This document shows positions 1 through 5,011 of a stretch of 5,011 nt of DNA, piece by piece. A model generated the notes under the pieces. The model saw nothing but the letters and a program-made list of their open reading frames with translations, made no database searches and was not told where the DNA came from. Each line of letters opens with the position of its first letter. Position 1 is the stretch's first letter. Source of the DNA: Clostridiales bacterium. GTDB taxonomy: Bacteria > Bacillota > Clostridia > Lachnospirales > Lachnospiraceae. Both the position numbers and the translations under genes were made by a program. The stretch spans positions 1 to 5,011 of the forward strand of contig QAKV01000037.1 of the NCBI GenBank assembly GCA_003343625.1, in the 5' to 3' direction.

Positions 1-132
1 ATTTCCTATCGTATAAAAAAAGACGCTCCGCTGAGGATGCGCACTCGCGCGAAAAGTAGAGCGTTGCCTGACGGCAACCGCGCTCGGCGCGAGTATGCGC
101 CCCGGCGCCCACTTTTTTTGTACGATGGGAAA
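1..132. repeat. Long imperfect hairpin repeat element, copy 1
   Basis: This non-coding element folds back on itself. Positions 2-22 pair with 112-132 over 21 positions, using two G-T wobbles (7/127 and 14/120); the pairing includes an A7 run at 15-21 against a T7 run at 113-119. After an unpaired section, 39-50 (GCGCACTCGCGC) pairs with 87-100, with a 2-nt TA bulge. At the tip, GTTGCC (63-68) pairs with GGCAAC (73-78). The first 68 bases recur almost unchanged at 2261-2326. Because each outer arm contains a T7 run on one strand, it could also act as a bidirectional intrinsic terminator, including for the minus-strand MATE gene that ends 33 nt away. The size and terminal inverted repeats resemble a MITE- or REP-like intergenic repeat, but no flanking target duplication can be judged because the window begins at the element. 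Confidence 0.75.
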
Positions 133-164
133 GATCCGACCGGAACAGGCTCAATAGACACCTT

Positions 165-1565
165 TCAGGAGATCTGGCGGGAGTCCTTCCTGCCGGATCC
201 GTCCGCTGCCCGGATTTCCCGCCCCACCACCACGAGCATGGTGACGAAGGAAGCCGTGCCTCCGATCAGGTTGGAGATGGGCTCTGCGGCGAAGACGCCG
301 TTGACCGCAGGTGTGAAAAACCGGGGCAGCCACAGCGTCAGGGGGATGACGATGAAGGCCTTCCTGAGCAGTGAGAAAAAGATAGCCTGCTTCGATTTTC
401 CCATAGCGGTGAAGGTGCTCTGGCCGGAAAACTGCAGCGACATGAAGAAAAATCCGAAGAAATAGATCTGCATGGAGGGGATGGTCGCCTGAATGAGAGC
501 GGTTTCATCGCTGAAAATCCGGATGAAAAATACGGGGAACAGATGCAGGATCCCCCAGATCAGAGCAGTATACCCGATACAGACTGCGGACATGAAGGCG
601 ATGGACTTCTTGATGCGCGCGAACTGTCCGGCCCCGTAGTTGAAACCGATGACCGGCTGGGCGCCGTTGGTAATGCCTGTGACGGGCATGGTGACGATTT
701 CCCGCACCGAATTGATGATAGTCATCACGCCGACGTACAGGTCGCCGCCGTACCGGGAAAGGGTAGCATTGCAAACGATCTGGACGGCGCTGTTGGTGGC
801 GGACATGATAAAGCCTGACATTCCGAGCCCAAAGATCCGTCTGACCAGCCGCGGTTGCAGCCGCATGGAGGAAAGCCTCAGGCTCAAGATCGTGCGCTTC
901 CCGGTGAGAAAACGAAACGTCCACAGAGCGGATGCCGCCTGGGAGATTACGGTGGCGATGGCCGCGCCCCGGACGCCCATTCCGAAGACGAAGATGAAAA
1001 TCGGATCCAGGATGAGATTCAGAATCGCCCCGATCAGGACGGTGATCATGCCGGTACGGCCGAATCCCTGGGAGTTGATGAAGCTGTTCATTCCCAGGCC
1101 GATCATGACGAACAGGTTGCCGCACAGATAGATGGTGAGATACTGATCGGCAAAGGGAAAGGTGGCATCGCTGGCCCCGAACAGATACAAAAGAGGCCGC
1201 TTGGACGCGAGCCCGATGACAGTCAGCGCGGCGCCGGAAATCAGAAGAAGACAAAAGGAATTTCCCATGATATCCTCCGCCTCCCTCAGCCGGCCCTTCC
1301 CCCGGGCGATGGAACACAGGGGGGCTCCGCCCATACCGAACAGGTTGGCGAACGCGATGACGATGGAGATGATGGGCAGACACAGACCCAGCCCGGTCAA
1401 AGAGAGGGTAGCGTTTTCGGGAAGTCGTCCGATATACATCCGGTCGATGATATTGTAGAGGATGTTGATCAGCTGCGCCAGCGTCATGGGGACGGCCAGA
1501 GACAGGATCGAGCGAACCACGCTGCCCCTGGAAAAATCATTCTTTTGTGCATTGGAATCATTCAT
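165..1565 (-). CDS. MATE family multidrug efflux transporter (MepA-like)
   Basis: A 466-residue polytopic membrane protein, the usual length for the MATE family, which exports cationic drugs or metabolites in exchange for Na+ or H+. About twelve hydrophobic segments form two pseudo-symmetric six-helix halves (roughly residues 19-218 and 245-448), joined by a charged loop around 222-243. Family-typical stretches are YNIIDRMYIGRL (37-48), NLILDPIFIF (183-192) and, in the second half, ITNGAQPVIGFNYGAGQ (298-314), which points to the MepA-like branch. The start is supported by an AGAGG ribosome binding site 8 nt upstream and a good promoter behind it. The C-terminal tail (about 451-466) is short, hydrophilic and charged. 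The gene stands alone and is divergent from the 113-residue ORF; no regulator gene is adjacent. The exported substrate cannot be told from sequence. Confidence 0.93.
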   Translation of the reverse strand: MNDSNAQKNDFSRGSVVRSILSLAVPMTLAQLINILYNIIDRMYIGRLPENATLSLTGLGLCLPIISIVIAFANLFGMGGAPLCSIARGKGRLREAEDIMGNSFCLLLISGAALTVIGLASKRPLLYLFGASDATFPFADQYLTIYLCGNLFVMIGLGMNSFINSQGFGRTGMITVLIGAILNLILDPIFIFVFGMGVRGAAIATVISQAASALWTFRFLTGKRTILSLRLSSMRLQPRLVRRIFGLGMSGFIMSATNSAVQIVCNATLSRYGGDLYVGVMTIINSVREIVTMPVTGITNGAQPVIGFNYGAGQFARIKKSIAFMSAVCIGYTALIWGILHLFPVFFIRIFSDETALIQATIPSMQIYFFGFFFMSLQFSGQSTFTAMGKSKQAIFFSLLRKAFIVIPLTLWLPRFFTPAVNGVFAAEPISNLIGGTASFVTMLVVVGREIRAADGSGRKDSRQIS

Positions 1566-1600
1566 CGTGAAAGCCTCTTTTCAATCTGGATATACTATAA

Positions 1601-1629
1601 ATTATAAAGTGAAGAAAAGGCCTTGTAAA
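1601..1629 (-). promoter_or_regulatory. Sigma-A promoter of the MATE transporter gene
   Basis: Read on the minus strand, a TTTACA -35 box (plus positions 1624-1629) and a perfect TATAAT -10 box (1601-1606) are separated by exactly 17 bp. The promoter lies 36 bp before the MATE start codon, leaving a short leader that contains the AGAGG ribosome binding site. It overlaps the upstream region of the divergent gene starting at 1650, so the two genes must share or compete for this stretch. Confidence 0.75.
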
Positions 1630-1649
1630 GGGTTGGAAAGGAATGGAAA

Positions 1650-1991
1650 ATGGGAGGGATGATCTACGACGGCAGCAGGATTCGGGCCTATGAGAACCTG
1701 AAGGCGCTGTGCAGCTATGCAGGGGAAACGCCGGAATGGTGCGACGCCCTCTGGAGAGAAATGCTCAGGGACGGGGAACTGTATGAGGAACTGCTTTACT
1801 ATATGAGAAACAATACGTTCAGGGATCGGATGCGCTGCAGGGGGTGCACGCTGATCGACCTGTTCGCGCGGCAGATGGATCGCCGCTCATCGTCCTGGGG
1901 CGGGGCGGACTGTGACGATCATTGCGGATTGGTGGATATGGTACTCCGGGCTTTTGCGGACATGGCCAGAATGAAACGGAGCGGGAAATAA
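1650..1991 (+). CDS. Hypothetical 113-residue protein with CxxC and CDDHC motifs
   Basis: I do not recognise this protein. It is a soluble, mostly alpha-helical-looking 113-residue polypeptide without signal peptide or membrane segment. Six cysteines are present: C21, C31, C63, C66, C88 and C92. They include a CRGC pair (63-66) and a CDDHC cluster (88-92), which together could hold a metal ion; this is inference only. The ends are helical and charged (ENLKAL near 15-20, DMVLRAFADMARMKR at 96-110). The ATG at 1650 is preceded by AAAGGA (1637-1642) at good spacing. An in-frame ATG at 1659 has a GGAGG only 1 nt away, which is too close, so 1650 is preferred. No clear terminator separates it from the small gene 76 nt downstream, so read-through is possible. 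The aromatic and charged residues make real coding likely. Confidence 0.75.
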   Translation: MGGMIYDGSRIRAYENLKALCSYAGETPEWCDALWREMLRDGELYEELLYYMRNNTFRDRMRCRGCTLIDLFARQMDRRSSSWGGADCDDHCGLVDMVLRAFADMARMKRSGK

Positions 1992-2004
1992 TTTTTTGGA
2001 AGTT

Positions 2005-2033
2005 GTATAAATTTTCGGTTTTGTCAAATACTA
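2005..2033 (+). promoter_or_regulatory. Candidate forespore (sigma-G-like) promoter of the 46-aa gene
   Basis: GTATA (2005-2009) fits the Bacillus sigma-G -35 pattern GHATR fully. AATACTA (2027-2033) fits the -10 pattern CATNHTA except for the first base. The gap of 17 bp is the expected spacing, and the -10 box lies 34 bp before the ATG at 2068. As a sigma-A promoter the same region is poor: TTGTCA at 2021-2026 has no good -10 box 17-18 bp downstream. These boxes are short and AT-rich, so a chance match is possible. Confidence 0.4.
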
Positions 2034-2067
2034 CTGCTGTAACCAAATATGACAGGAGGAATAGAAA

Positions 2068-2208
2068 ATGTCTAAAAACGATTACAACCAGAGTCAGAAT
2101 CAGAACCAGGAAAACAAGGCGAAAAATACTGCTGAAAACAGTCAGAAGAATCAGAACAAGAACAGCAGCAAGGAATCCGGCACCAACTGCAAGGACAGCA
2201 ATTACTAA
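2068..2208 (+). CDS. 46-residue Asn/Gln/Lys/Ser-rich protein, possible small acid-soluble spore protein
   Basis: A short gene with strong expression signals: AGGAGGA (2054-2060) lies 7 nt before the ATG, and a textbook terminator begins 7 nt after the TAA. The 46-residue product contains 12 Asn, 6 Gln, 7 Lys and 7 Ser. It has no Leu, Ile, Val, Phe, Trp, His, Arg or Pro at all, so it must be disordered and very hydrophilic. It has a NQSQNQNQ-type run at 7-14 and a single Cys at 41 in a TNCKDSNY tail. The composition recalls gamma-type small acid-soluble spore proteins (SspE), which serve as an amino-acid store in the spore, but the SspE repeat motif is not evident. A sigma-G-like promoter candidate upstream agrees with a forespore role. 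Coding status is well supported; the function is inferred from composition and context. Confidence 0.8.
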   Translation: MSKNDYNQSQNQNQENKAKNTAENSQKNQNKNSSKESGTNCKDSNY

Positions 2209-2215
2209 GCCGGGA

Positions 2216-2243
2216 GGCCGGGGCGAAATGCCCCGGCCTTTTT
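2216..2243 (+). terminator. Strong intrinsic terminator of the 46-aa gene
   Basis: A perfect 9-bp GC stem, GGCCGGGGC (2216-2224) with GCCCCGGCC (2230-2238), closes a GAAAT loop and is followed at once by TTTTT (2239-2243). It starts 7 nt after the stop codon of the small gene and isolates it from the operon downstream. Confidence 0.93.
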
Positions 2244-2246
2244 ACG

Positions 2247-2271
2247 CGATAGGAAATTTCATTTCCTATCG
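2247..2271. repeat. Perfect 11-bp palindrome at the repeat boundary
   Basis: CGATAGGAAAT (2247-2257) and its exact reverse complement ATTTCCTATCG (2261-2271) flank a 3-nt TTC centre. The right arm is also the terminal sequence of the hairpin repeat seen at position 1. With a 2-nt bulge the symmetry extends outward into the T run of the preceding terminator and the A7 run of the repeat. It therefore looks like two repeat ends placed head to head. Confidence 0.8.
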
Positions 2272-2326
2272 TAAAAAAAGACGCTCCGCTGAGGATGCGC
2301 ACTCGCGCGAAAAGTAGAGTGTTGCC
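2261..2326. repeat. Hairpin repeat element, partial copy 2 (left half)
   Basis: This stretch matches positions 1-68 in the same orientation, with one 2-nt deletion next to the A run and one C-to-T change (62 versus 2320). The change keeps the short stem ACGCTC/GAGYGT pairable through a G-U wobble. Past 2326 the similarity to copy 1 stops. The A7/T7 outer stem and the GCGC-rich right arm are missing, and an unrelated small hairpin (about 2322-2340) takes the place of the tip hairpin. A degenerate right end may survive near 2405-2414 (GATAGGGAAG), but that is uncertain. Confidence 0.85.
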
Positions 2327-2402
2327 GTGCTTGCACGGGCAGACATTTGCCGGATAACGGACAGTGAACAGCGTATGCTGTGAGCTGGTCGGAGTATCGC
2401 GG

Positions 2403-2430
2403 CGGATAGGGAAGATTCCTTCCCCATCCG
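2403..2430. other. Inverted repeat upstream of the operon promoter
   Basis: CGGATAGGGAAG (2403-2414) pairs with CTTCCCCATCCG (2419-2430) around an ATTC loop, with a single A-C mismatch. No T run follows, so it is not a classical terminator. It ends 17 bp before the -35 box of the operon promoter, and could be a regulator site or the decayed right end of the second repeat copy. A smaller hairpin, ACAGC/GCTGT, lies at 2368-2381. The rest of 2327-2447 shows no gene. Confidence 0.45.
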
Positions 2431-2447
2431 ATCGACAGGAAACTTTC

Positions 2448-2477
2448 TTGACAGAATGCGGCCCGGGAACGTACAAT
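2448..2477 (+). promoter_or_regulatory. Sigma-A promoter of the methyltransferase-rdgB-yfcE operon
   Basis: A perfect TTGACA -35 box (2448-2453) and a TACAAT -10 box (2472-2477) are separated by 18 bp. The start codon of the first operon gene follows 50 bp after the -10 box. No attenuator or riboswitch-like structure is evident in the short leader, so constitutive expression is likely. Confidence 0.8.
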
Positions 2478-2527
2478 AACGGTAGCTATCAGAGGAAAAA
2501 GCGAAGACAGTCTACATAAGGAGAATT

Positions 2528-3703
2528 ATGAGAGAATTTGAACTGATTGCCCCATGTCATTTCGGTCTGGAGGCGGTTTTGAAGCGGGAAATCCAGAACC
2601 TGGGATACGAGGTGAGCCGGGTGGAGGATGGACGCGTGACGTTTTTGGGAGATGAAGAGGCAGTATGTAGAGCGAACGTCTTTCTGCGCACTGCGGAAAG
2701 GATTCTGATCAAGGTGGGGAGCTTTCATGCGGAGAGCTTCGAAGAGTTGTTCCAGGGGACGCGGGCGCTGGAGTGGGAGAACTTCCTTCCGGCGAACGGA
2801 AAATTCTGGGTGGCCAAAGCGGCCAGCGTCAAGAGCAAACTTTTCAGCCCTTCGGATATTCAGTCTATCATGAAAAAGGCCATCGTGGAACGGCTGAAAG
2901 GCATCTATCGGGTGAGTTGGTTCCCGGAGGACGGGGAAAGCTTTCCGATCAGGGTTTTTCTCATGAAGGATGAGGTGACGGCAGCGCTGGATACCACCGG
3001 GGAGTCCTTGCACAAGAGAGGGTATCGTAAGCTGACCGCAAAGGCGCCCATCGCGGAAAATCTGGCGGCTGCCCTGATTCTGCTGACCCCCTGGAAGGGA
3101 GATCGGATTTTGGTGGATCCCTTTTGCGGCAGCGGAACTTTTCCGATCGAGGCGGCCATGATGGCGGCAAATATGGCGCCTGGAATGAACCGGGAATTTA
3201 CAGCGGAGGCCTGGGGGCATGTGGTGGAAAAGAAATGCTGGTACAGGGCTATGGACGAAGCCTTCGATCTGGTCGATGGCGATGTGAAAACGGATATTCA
3301 AGGATATGATATCGACGATTCGATGGTTTCGATCGCCCGGGAAAACGCCAGGCTGGCCGGCGTGGATCATCTGATCCATTTCCAGACGAGACCGGTTTCC
3401 CGGCTCTCCCATCCGAAAAAGTACGGATTCGTGATCACCAATCCGCCCTATGGGGAGCGGCTGGAGGATAAGAAGGATCTGCCTGCCCTGTATCGGACGT
3501 TGGGCGACCGGTTTGCCATGCTGGACAGCTGGTCGCTGTACCTGATCACTTCTTATGAAAATGTCGAGCAGGACATCGGACGGAAGGCGGACAGGAACCG
3601 CAAGATTTACAATGGCATGATGAAGACTTATTTTTATCAGTTTCAGGGGCCCAGGCCGCCCAAACAAATCCGGGAGAAAAAGGAAGGGGAACAACGGAGA
3701 TGA
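2528..3703 (+). CDS. THUMP-domain class I SAM-dependent RNA methyltransferase (YpsC/RlmL-N type)
   Basis: A 391-residue cytoplasmic enzyme of the UPF0020/RlmL family, which transfers a methyl group from S-adenosylmethionine to the exocyclic amine of guanine in rRNA; the E. coli RlmL N-terminal half makes m2G2445 of 23S rRNA. The N-terminal ferredoxin-like and THUMP RNA-binding region spans about residues 1-155. The Rossmann methyltransferase domain follows, with the SAM-binding motif DPFCGSGT (197-204), the acidic GYDID motif (259-263) and the catalytic NPPYGERL (305-312). It has the length of the stand-alone Firmicute YpsC form and lacks the RlmK half found in E. coli. AAGGAG sits 4 nt before the ATG. 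The basic, lysine-rich C-terminus overlaps the next gene by 4 nt (ATGA). The exact target nucleotide in this organism is inferred, not shown. Confidence 0.93.
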   Translation: MREFELIAPCHFGLEAVLKREIQNLGYEVSRVEDGRVTFLGDEEAVCRANVFLRTAERILIKVGSFHAESFEELFQGTRALEWENFLPANGKFWVAKAASVKSKLFSPSDIQSIMKKAIVERLKGIYRVSWFPEDGESFPIRVFLMKDEVTAALDTTGESLHKRGYRKLTAKAPIAENLAAALILLTPWKGDRILVDPFCGSGTFPIEAAMMAANMAPGMNREFTAEAWGHVVEKKCWYRAMDEAFDLVDGDVKTDIQGYDIDDSMVSIARENARLAGVDHLIHFQTRPVSRLSHPKKYGFVITNPPYGERLEDKKDLPALYRTLGDRFAMLDSWSLYLITSYENVEQDIGRKADRNRKIYNGMMKTYFYQFQGPRPPKQIREKKEGEQRR

Positions 3704-4335
3704 AAGATATTCTATTCGCCACGGGAAATGCCGGAAAGATGAAGGAGATCCGGGAGATTCTGGAGGATCTGGGCGTTTCCGTCTATTCCTTAAAGGACGC
3801 GGGCATCGATGCCGAAATCGAGGAAAACGGCACCACATTCGCGCAGAACGCCCGACTCAAGGCGGAGGGAATCGCTGCGTGGTGCAAAAGAAACGGGCTG
3901 CCTGCCCTTCCGGAAAAGCGCATCGAGGATTTCATCGTGCTGGCAGACGATTCCGGGCTGGAGGTGGATCGCTTAAACAGGGAGCCCGGCGTATATTCTG
4001 CACGCTATATGGGTCATGACACTTCTTACCGGGAGAAAAATGCCAATATCATCGAAAGGCTTGACGGGGTGCCCAAAGAAGAGCGTACGGCTCGCTTCGT
4101 GTGCGCCATCGCGGCGGTATTTCCGGACGGCAGTTGCGAAGTGGCGGAAGGGACGATTGAAGGATACATCGGCTGGGAAGAACGGGGAGAAAACGGCTTC
4201 GGCTACGATCCTATTTTTTACCTGTATGAAAACGACCTTTCCACTGCAGAGCTGTCTCCCGAGAAGAAGAACGGGATCAGCCATCGGGGCAAGGCGTTAC
4301 AGAAGATGAAGGAGATGCTCCGGAAGGGAGAATGA
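3700..4335 (+). CDS. rdgB: RdgB/HAM1 family XTP/dITP pyrophosphatase
   Basis: A 211-residue nucleotide-pool sanitising enzyme. It hydrolyses non-canonical purine triphosphates (dITP, ITP, XTP) to the monophosphate plus pyrophosphate, keeping deaminated purines out of DNA and RNA. All family signatures are intact: TGNAGK near the N-terminus (8-13), the metal-binding and catalytic ADDSGL (82-87; Asp84 matches the general base of E. coli RdgB), PGVYSARY (96-103), GFGYDPIF (166-173) and SHRGKAL (194-200). It is slightly longer than the usual roughly 200 residues. The extra length lies around residues 62-79, just before ADDSGL, a surface stretch that varies in the family. The ATG is fused to the preceding stop as ATGA, with GGAAGGGG and CGGAG upstream, which indicates translational coupling to the methyltransferase gene. 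Confidence 0.96.
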   Translation: MKDILFATGNAGKMKEIREILEDLGVSVYSLKDAGIDAEIEENGTTFAQNARLKAEGIAAWCKRNGLPALPEKRIEDFIVLADDSGLEVDRLNREPGVYSARYMGHDTSYREKNANIIERLDGVPKEERTARFVCAIAAVFPDGSCEVAEGTIEGYIGWEERGENGFGYDPIFYLYENDLSTAELSPEKKNGISHRGKALQKMKEMLRKGE

Positions 4336-4336
4336 G

Positions 4337-4825
4337 ATGAGAATTTTGATCGTCAGCGATACACACAGGAAAAACGGGAACCTGACGCAGGCATTGGATA
4401 AGATCGGGCCGGTGGATATGCTGATCCATTGCGGGGATGTGGAGGGCAGCGAGGATTTTATCCGGACGATCGCTGGCTGTCCTGTGCATATGGTGGCCGG
4501 GAACAATGACTTTTTCTCAGATCTTCCGAAGGAAGAGGAATTTGCCATCGGAAAATACCGGGTCTGGTTGACCCACGGACATAATTACTATGTTTCCATG
4601 GGAAATGAATTCATCAAAGAGGAGGCTATGGCCAGAGGAATCGATATCGTGATGTTCGGTCACACCCACAAACCGTTGGTGGATACCGGACGTACTCCGC
4701 TGGACGTGACAGCTCTCAATCCGGGTAGCCTTTCCTATCCCCGGCAGGACGGACGCAGGCCGAGCTTCATCCTGATGGAGCTGGACGGAGAGGGGCAAGC
4801 CCATTATCATCTGAATTATCTCTAG
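4337..4825 (+). CDS. YfcE/MJ0936 family metallophosphoesterase
   Basis: A 162-residue single-domain calcineurin-like phosphoesterase of the YfcE/MJ0936 type, the normal length for this family, which uses two divalent metals to hydrolyse phosphodiesters. The ordered metal ligands are all visible: SDTH (7-10, with D8 and H10), GDVEG (33-37, with D34), GNND (55-58), THGH (79-82) and GHTH (108-111). They are followed by the family-typical NPGSLSYPR (128-136). Family members act in vitro on artificial substrates such as bis-pNPP; the physiological substrate is unknown. The ATG lies 1 nt after the rdgB stop, with GGAAGGGAG serving as ribosome binding site inside the end of rdgB. It is the last gene of the three-gene operon. 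Confidence 0.93.
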   Translation: MRILIVSDTHRKNGNLTQALDKIGPVDMLIHCGDVEGSEDFIRTIAGCPVHMVAGNNDFFSDLPKEEEFAIGKYRVWLTHGHNYYVSMGNEFIKEEAMARGIDIVMFGHTHKPLVDTGRTPLDVTALNPGSLSYPRQDGRRPSFILMELDGEGQAHYHLNYL

Positions 4826-4835
4826 GAGAGGGCGA

Positions 4836-4872
4836 GGGGCGGCAGAAACCGATCTTTTTGGGAAACCGCCCC
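4836..4872 (+). terminator. Possible weak terminator hairpin after the operon
   Basis: GGGGCGG (4836-4842) pairs with CCGCCCC (4866-4872) in a perfect 7-bp GC stem, but the loop is 23 nt long and no T run follows; the only T5 run lies inside the loop. It is the sole candidate for ending the operon before the tRNA promoter and may rely on another mechanism or be incomplete. Confidence 0.3.
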
Positions 4873-4877
4873 GAATG

Positions 4878-4927
4878 TAAAAAAATTGAAAAAACTAGTT
4901 GACAGATCTGGGGTTATTATATATAAT
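4878..4927 (+). promoter_or_regulatory. Strong tRNA promoter with UP-like element
   Basis: TTGACA (4899-4904) and TATAAT (4922-4927) both match the sigma-A consensus perfectly at the ideal 17-bp spacing. Immediately upstream, two A-tracts (about 4879-4895, TAAAAAAATTGAAAAAA) form an UP-like element of the kind that contacts the RNA polymerase alpha subunit at stable-RNA promoters. The tRNA begins 38 bp after the -10 box, so a short 5' leader must be trimmed by RNase P. Confidence 0.9.
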
Positions 4928-4965
4928 AATTCTTGCGTCACGGACAAGGGCTTGAAGTTAAGCGA

Positions 4966-5011
4966 CGGGGTGTGGCTCAGCTTGGCTAGAGCGCCTGGTT
5001 TGGGACCAGGA
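4966..5011 (+). tRNA. tRNA-Pro (UGG), truncated by window end
   Basis: The first 46 of about 77 bases are present and fold correctly. They give the 5' acceptor strand CGGGGTG (4966-4972), T8-G9, a D stem GCTC/GAGC (4975-4978 with 4989-4992), and an anticodon stem CCTGG/CCAGG (4994-4998 with 5006-5010). The loop is TTTGGGA. The anticodon is TGG (5001-5003), which reads proline CCN codons, followed by G37, as in proline tRNAs modified to m1G by TrmD. The T arm, 3' acceptor strand and any further tRNAs of the cluster lie beyond the window. Confidence 0.95.

Noticed and set aside
37..465. Plus-strand open frame starting inside the hairpin repeat
   Set aside because: Its first third is translated repeat and the rest is antisense to the MATE C-terminus; no ribosome binding site.
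505..1383. A 292-codon open frame on the minus strand within the MATE gene
   Set aside because: It is His/Arg/Pro-rich and out of frame with the clear transporter; no ribosome binding site or family signature.
855..1607. A 250-codon open frame on the plus strand opposite the MATE gene
   Set aside because: Low-complexity Asp/Gly/Gln-rich translation typical of an antisense frame; it also runs through the MATE ribosome binding site and leader.
2261..2326. Possible CRISPR repeat or riboswitch
   Set aside because: Only two distant copies with no regular spacers, and no gene directly controlled in cis. The second copy lies upstream of the operon promoter and so is not in its leader.
2072..2476. 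Minus-strand 134-codon open frame across the repeat and the small gene
   Set aside because: It crosses a strong terminator, the palindrome and the repeat, and is Cys/Ser-rich only because it is antisense to Asn/Gln codons.
2489..3838. A 449-codon open frame on the minus strand opposite the methyltransferase gene
   Set aside because: Its product is rich in Pro, His and Arg and has no family motifs. It mirrors a plus-strand gene with unmistakable DPFCGSGT and NPPY motifs, so it is an antisense shadow.

Overview
The window looks like an ordinary stretch of chromosome from a Gram-positive member of the Clostridia, most likely a Lachnospiraceae-type Firmicute of moderate GC. The evidence is purine-rich Shine-Dalgarno sites close to the starts, sigma-A promoters near consensus, tight ATGA-type gene junctions, and the kinds of protein present (a MepA-like MATE exporter, a short YpsC-type THUMP methyltransferase, an RdgB-YfcE pair). 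The assignment is inferred from sequence style and was not checked by a search.

Layout from left to right. Positions 1-132 hold a long imperfect hairpin element. It lies just beyond the 3' end of a MATE-family multidrug exporter on the minus strand (165-1565), which has its own near-consensus promoter (1601-1629). Divergently, on the plus strand, lies a 113-residue Cys-containing protein of unknown function (1650-1991). It is followed by a 46-codon gene (2068-2208) encoding an extremely Asn/Gln/Lys/Ser-rich peptide that resembles gamma-type small acid-soluble spore proteins in composition. That small gene has a strong ribosome binding site, a sigma-G-like promoter candidate and a strong intrinsic terminator (2216-2243).

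Directly after that terminator comes a perfect 11-bp palindrome (2247-2271). Its right arm begins a second, partial copy (2261-2326) of the hairpin element at position 1. Then a consensus sigma-A promoter (2448-2477) drives a compact three-gene housekeeping operon. Its genes are a THUMP-domain RNA methyltransferase (2528-3703), the XTP/dITP pyrophosphatase RdgB (3700-4335) and a YfcE/MJ0936-type metallophosphoesterase (4337-4825). The first two overlap by 4 nt and the last two are 1 nt apart, so they are almost certainly translated from one message. The first acts on RNA and the second cleans the nucleotide pool; the third is a small phosphodiesterase that is not clearly tied to either.

The right edge carries a perfect TTGACA-17-TATAAT promoter with an upstream A-tract UP-like element (4899-4927). 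It drives a tRNA-Pro(UGG) gene that is cut off by the window end.

I see no phage, CRISPR, toxin or defence system here. The least-explained elements are the small spore-protein-like gene with its possible forespore promoter, and the two-copy structured repeat, whose second copy keeps the left half but has lost or replaced the right half.
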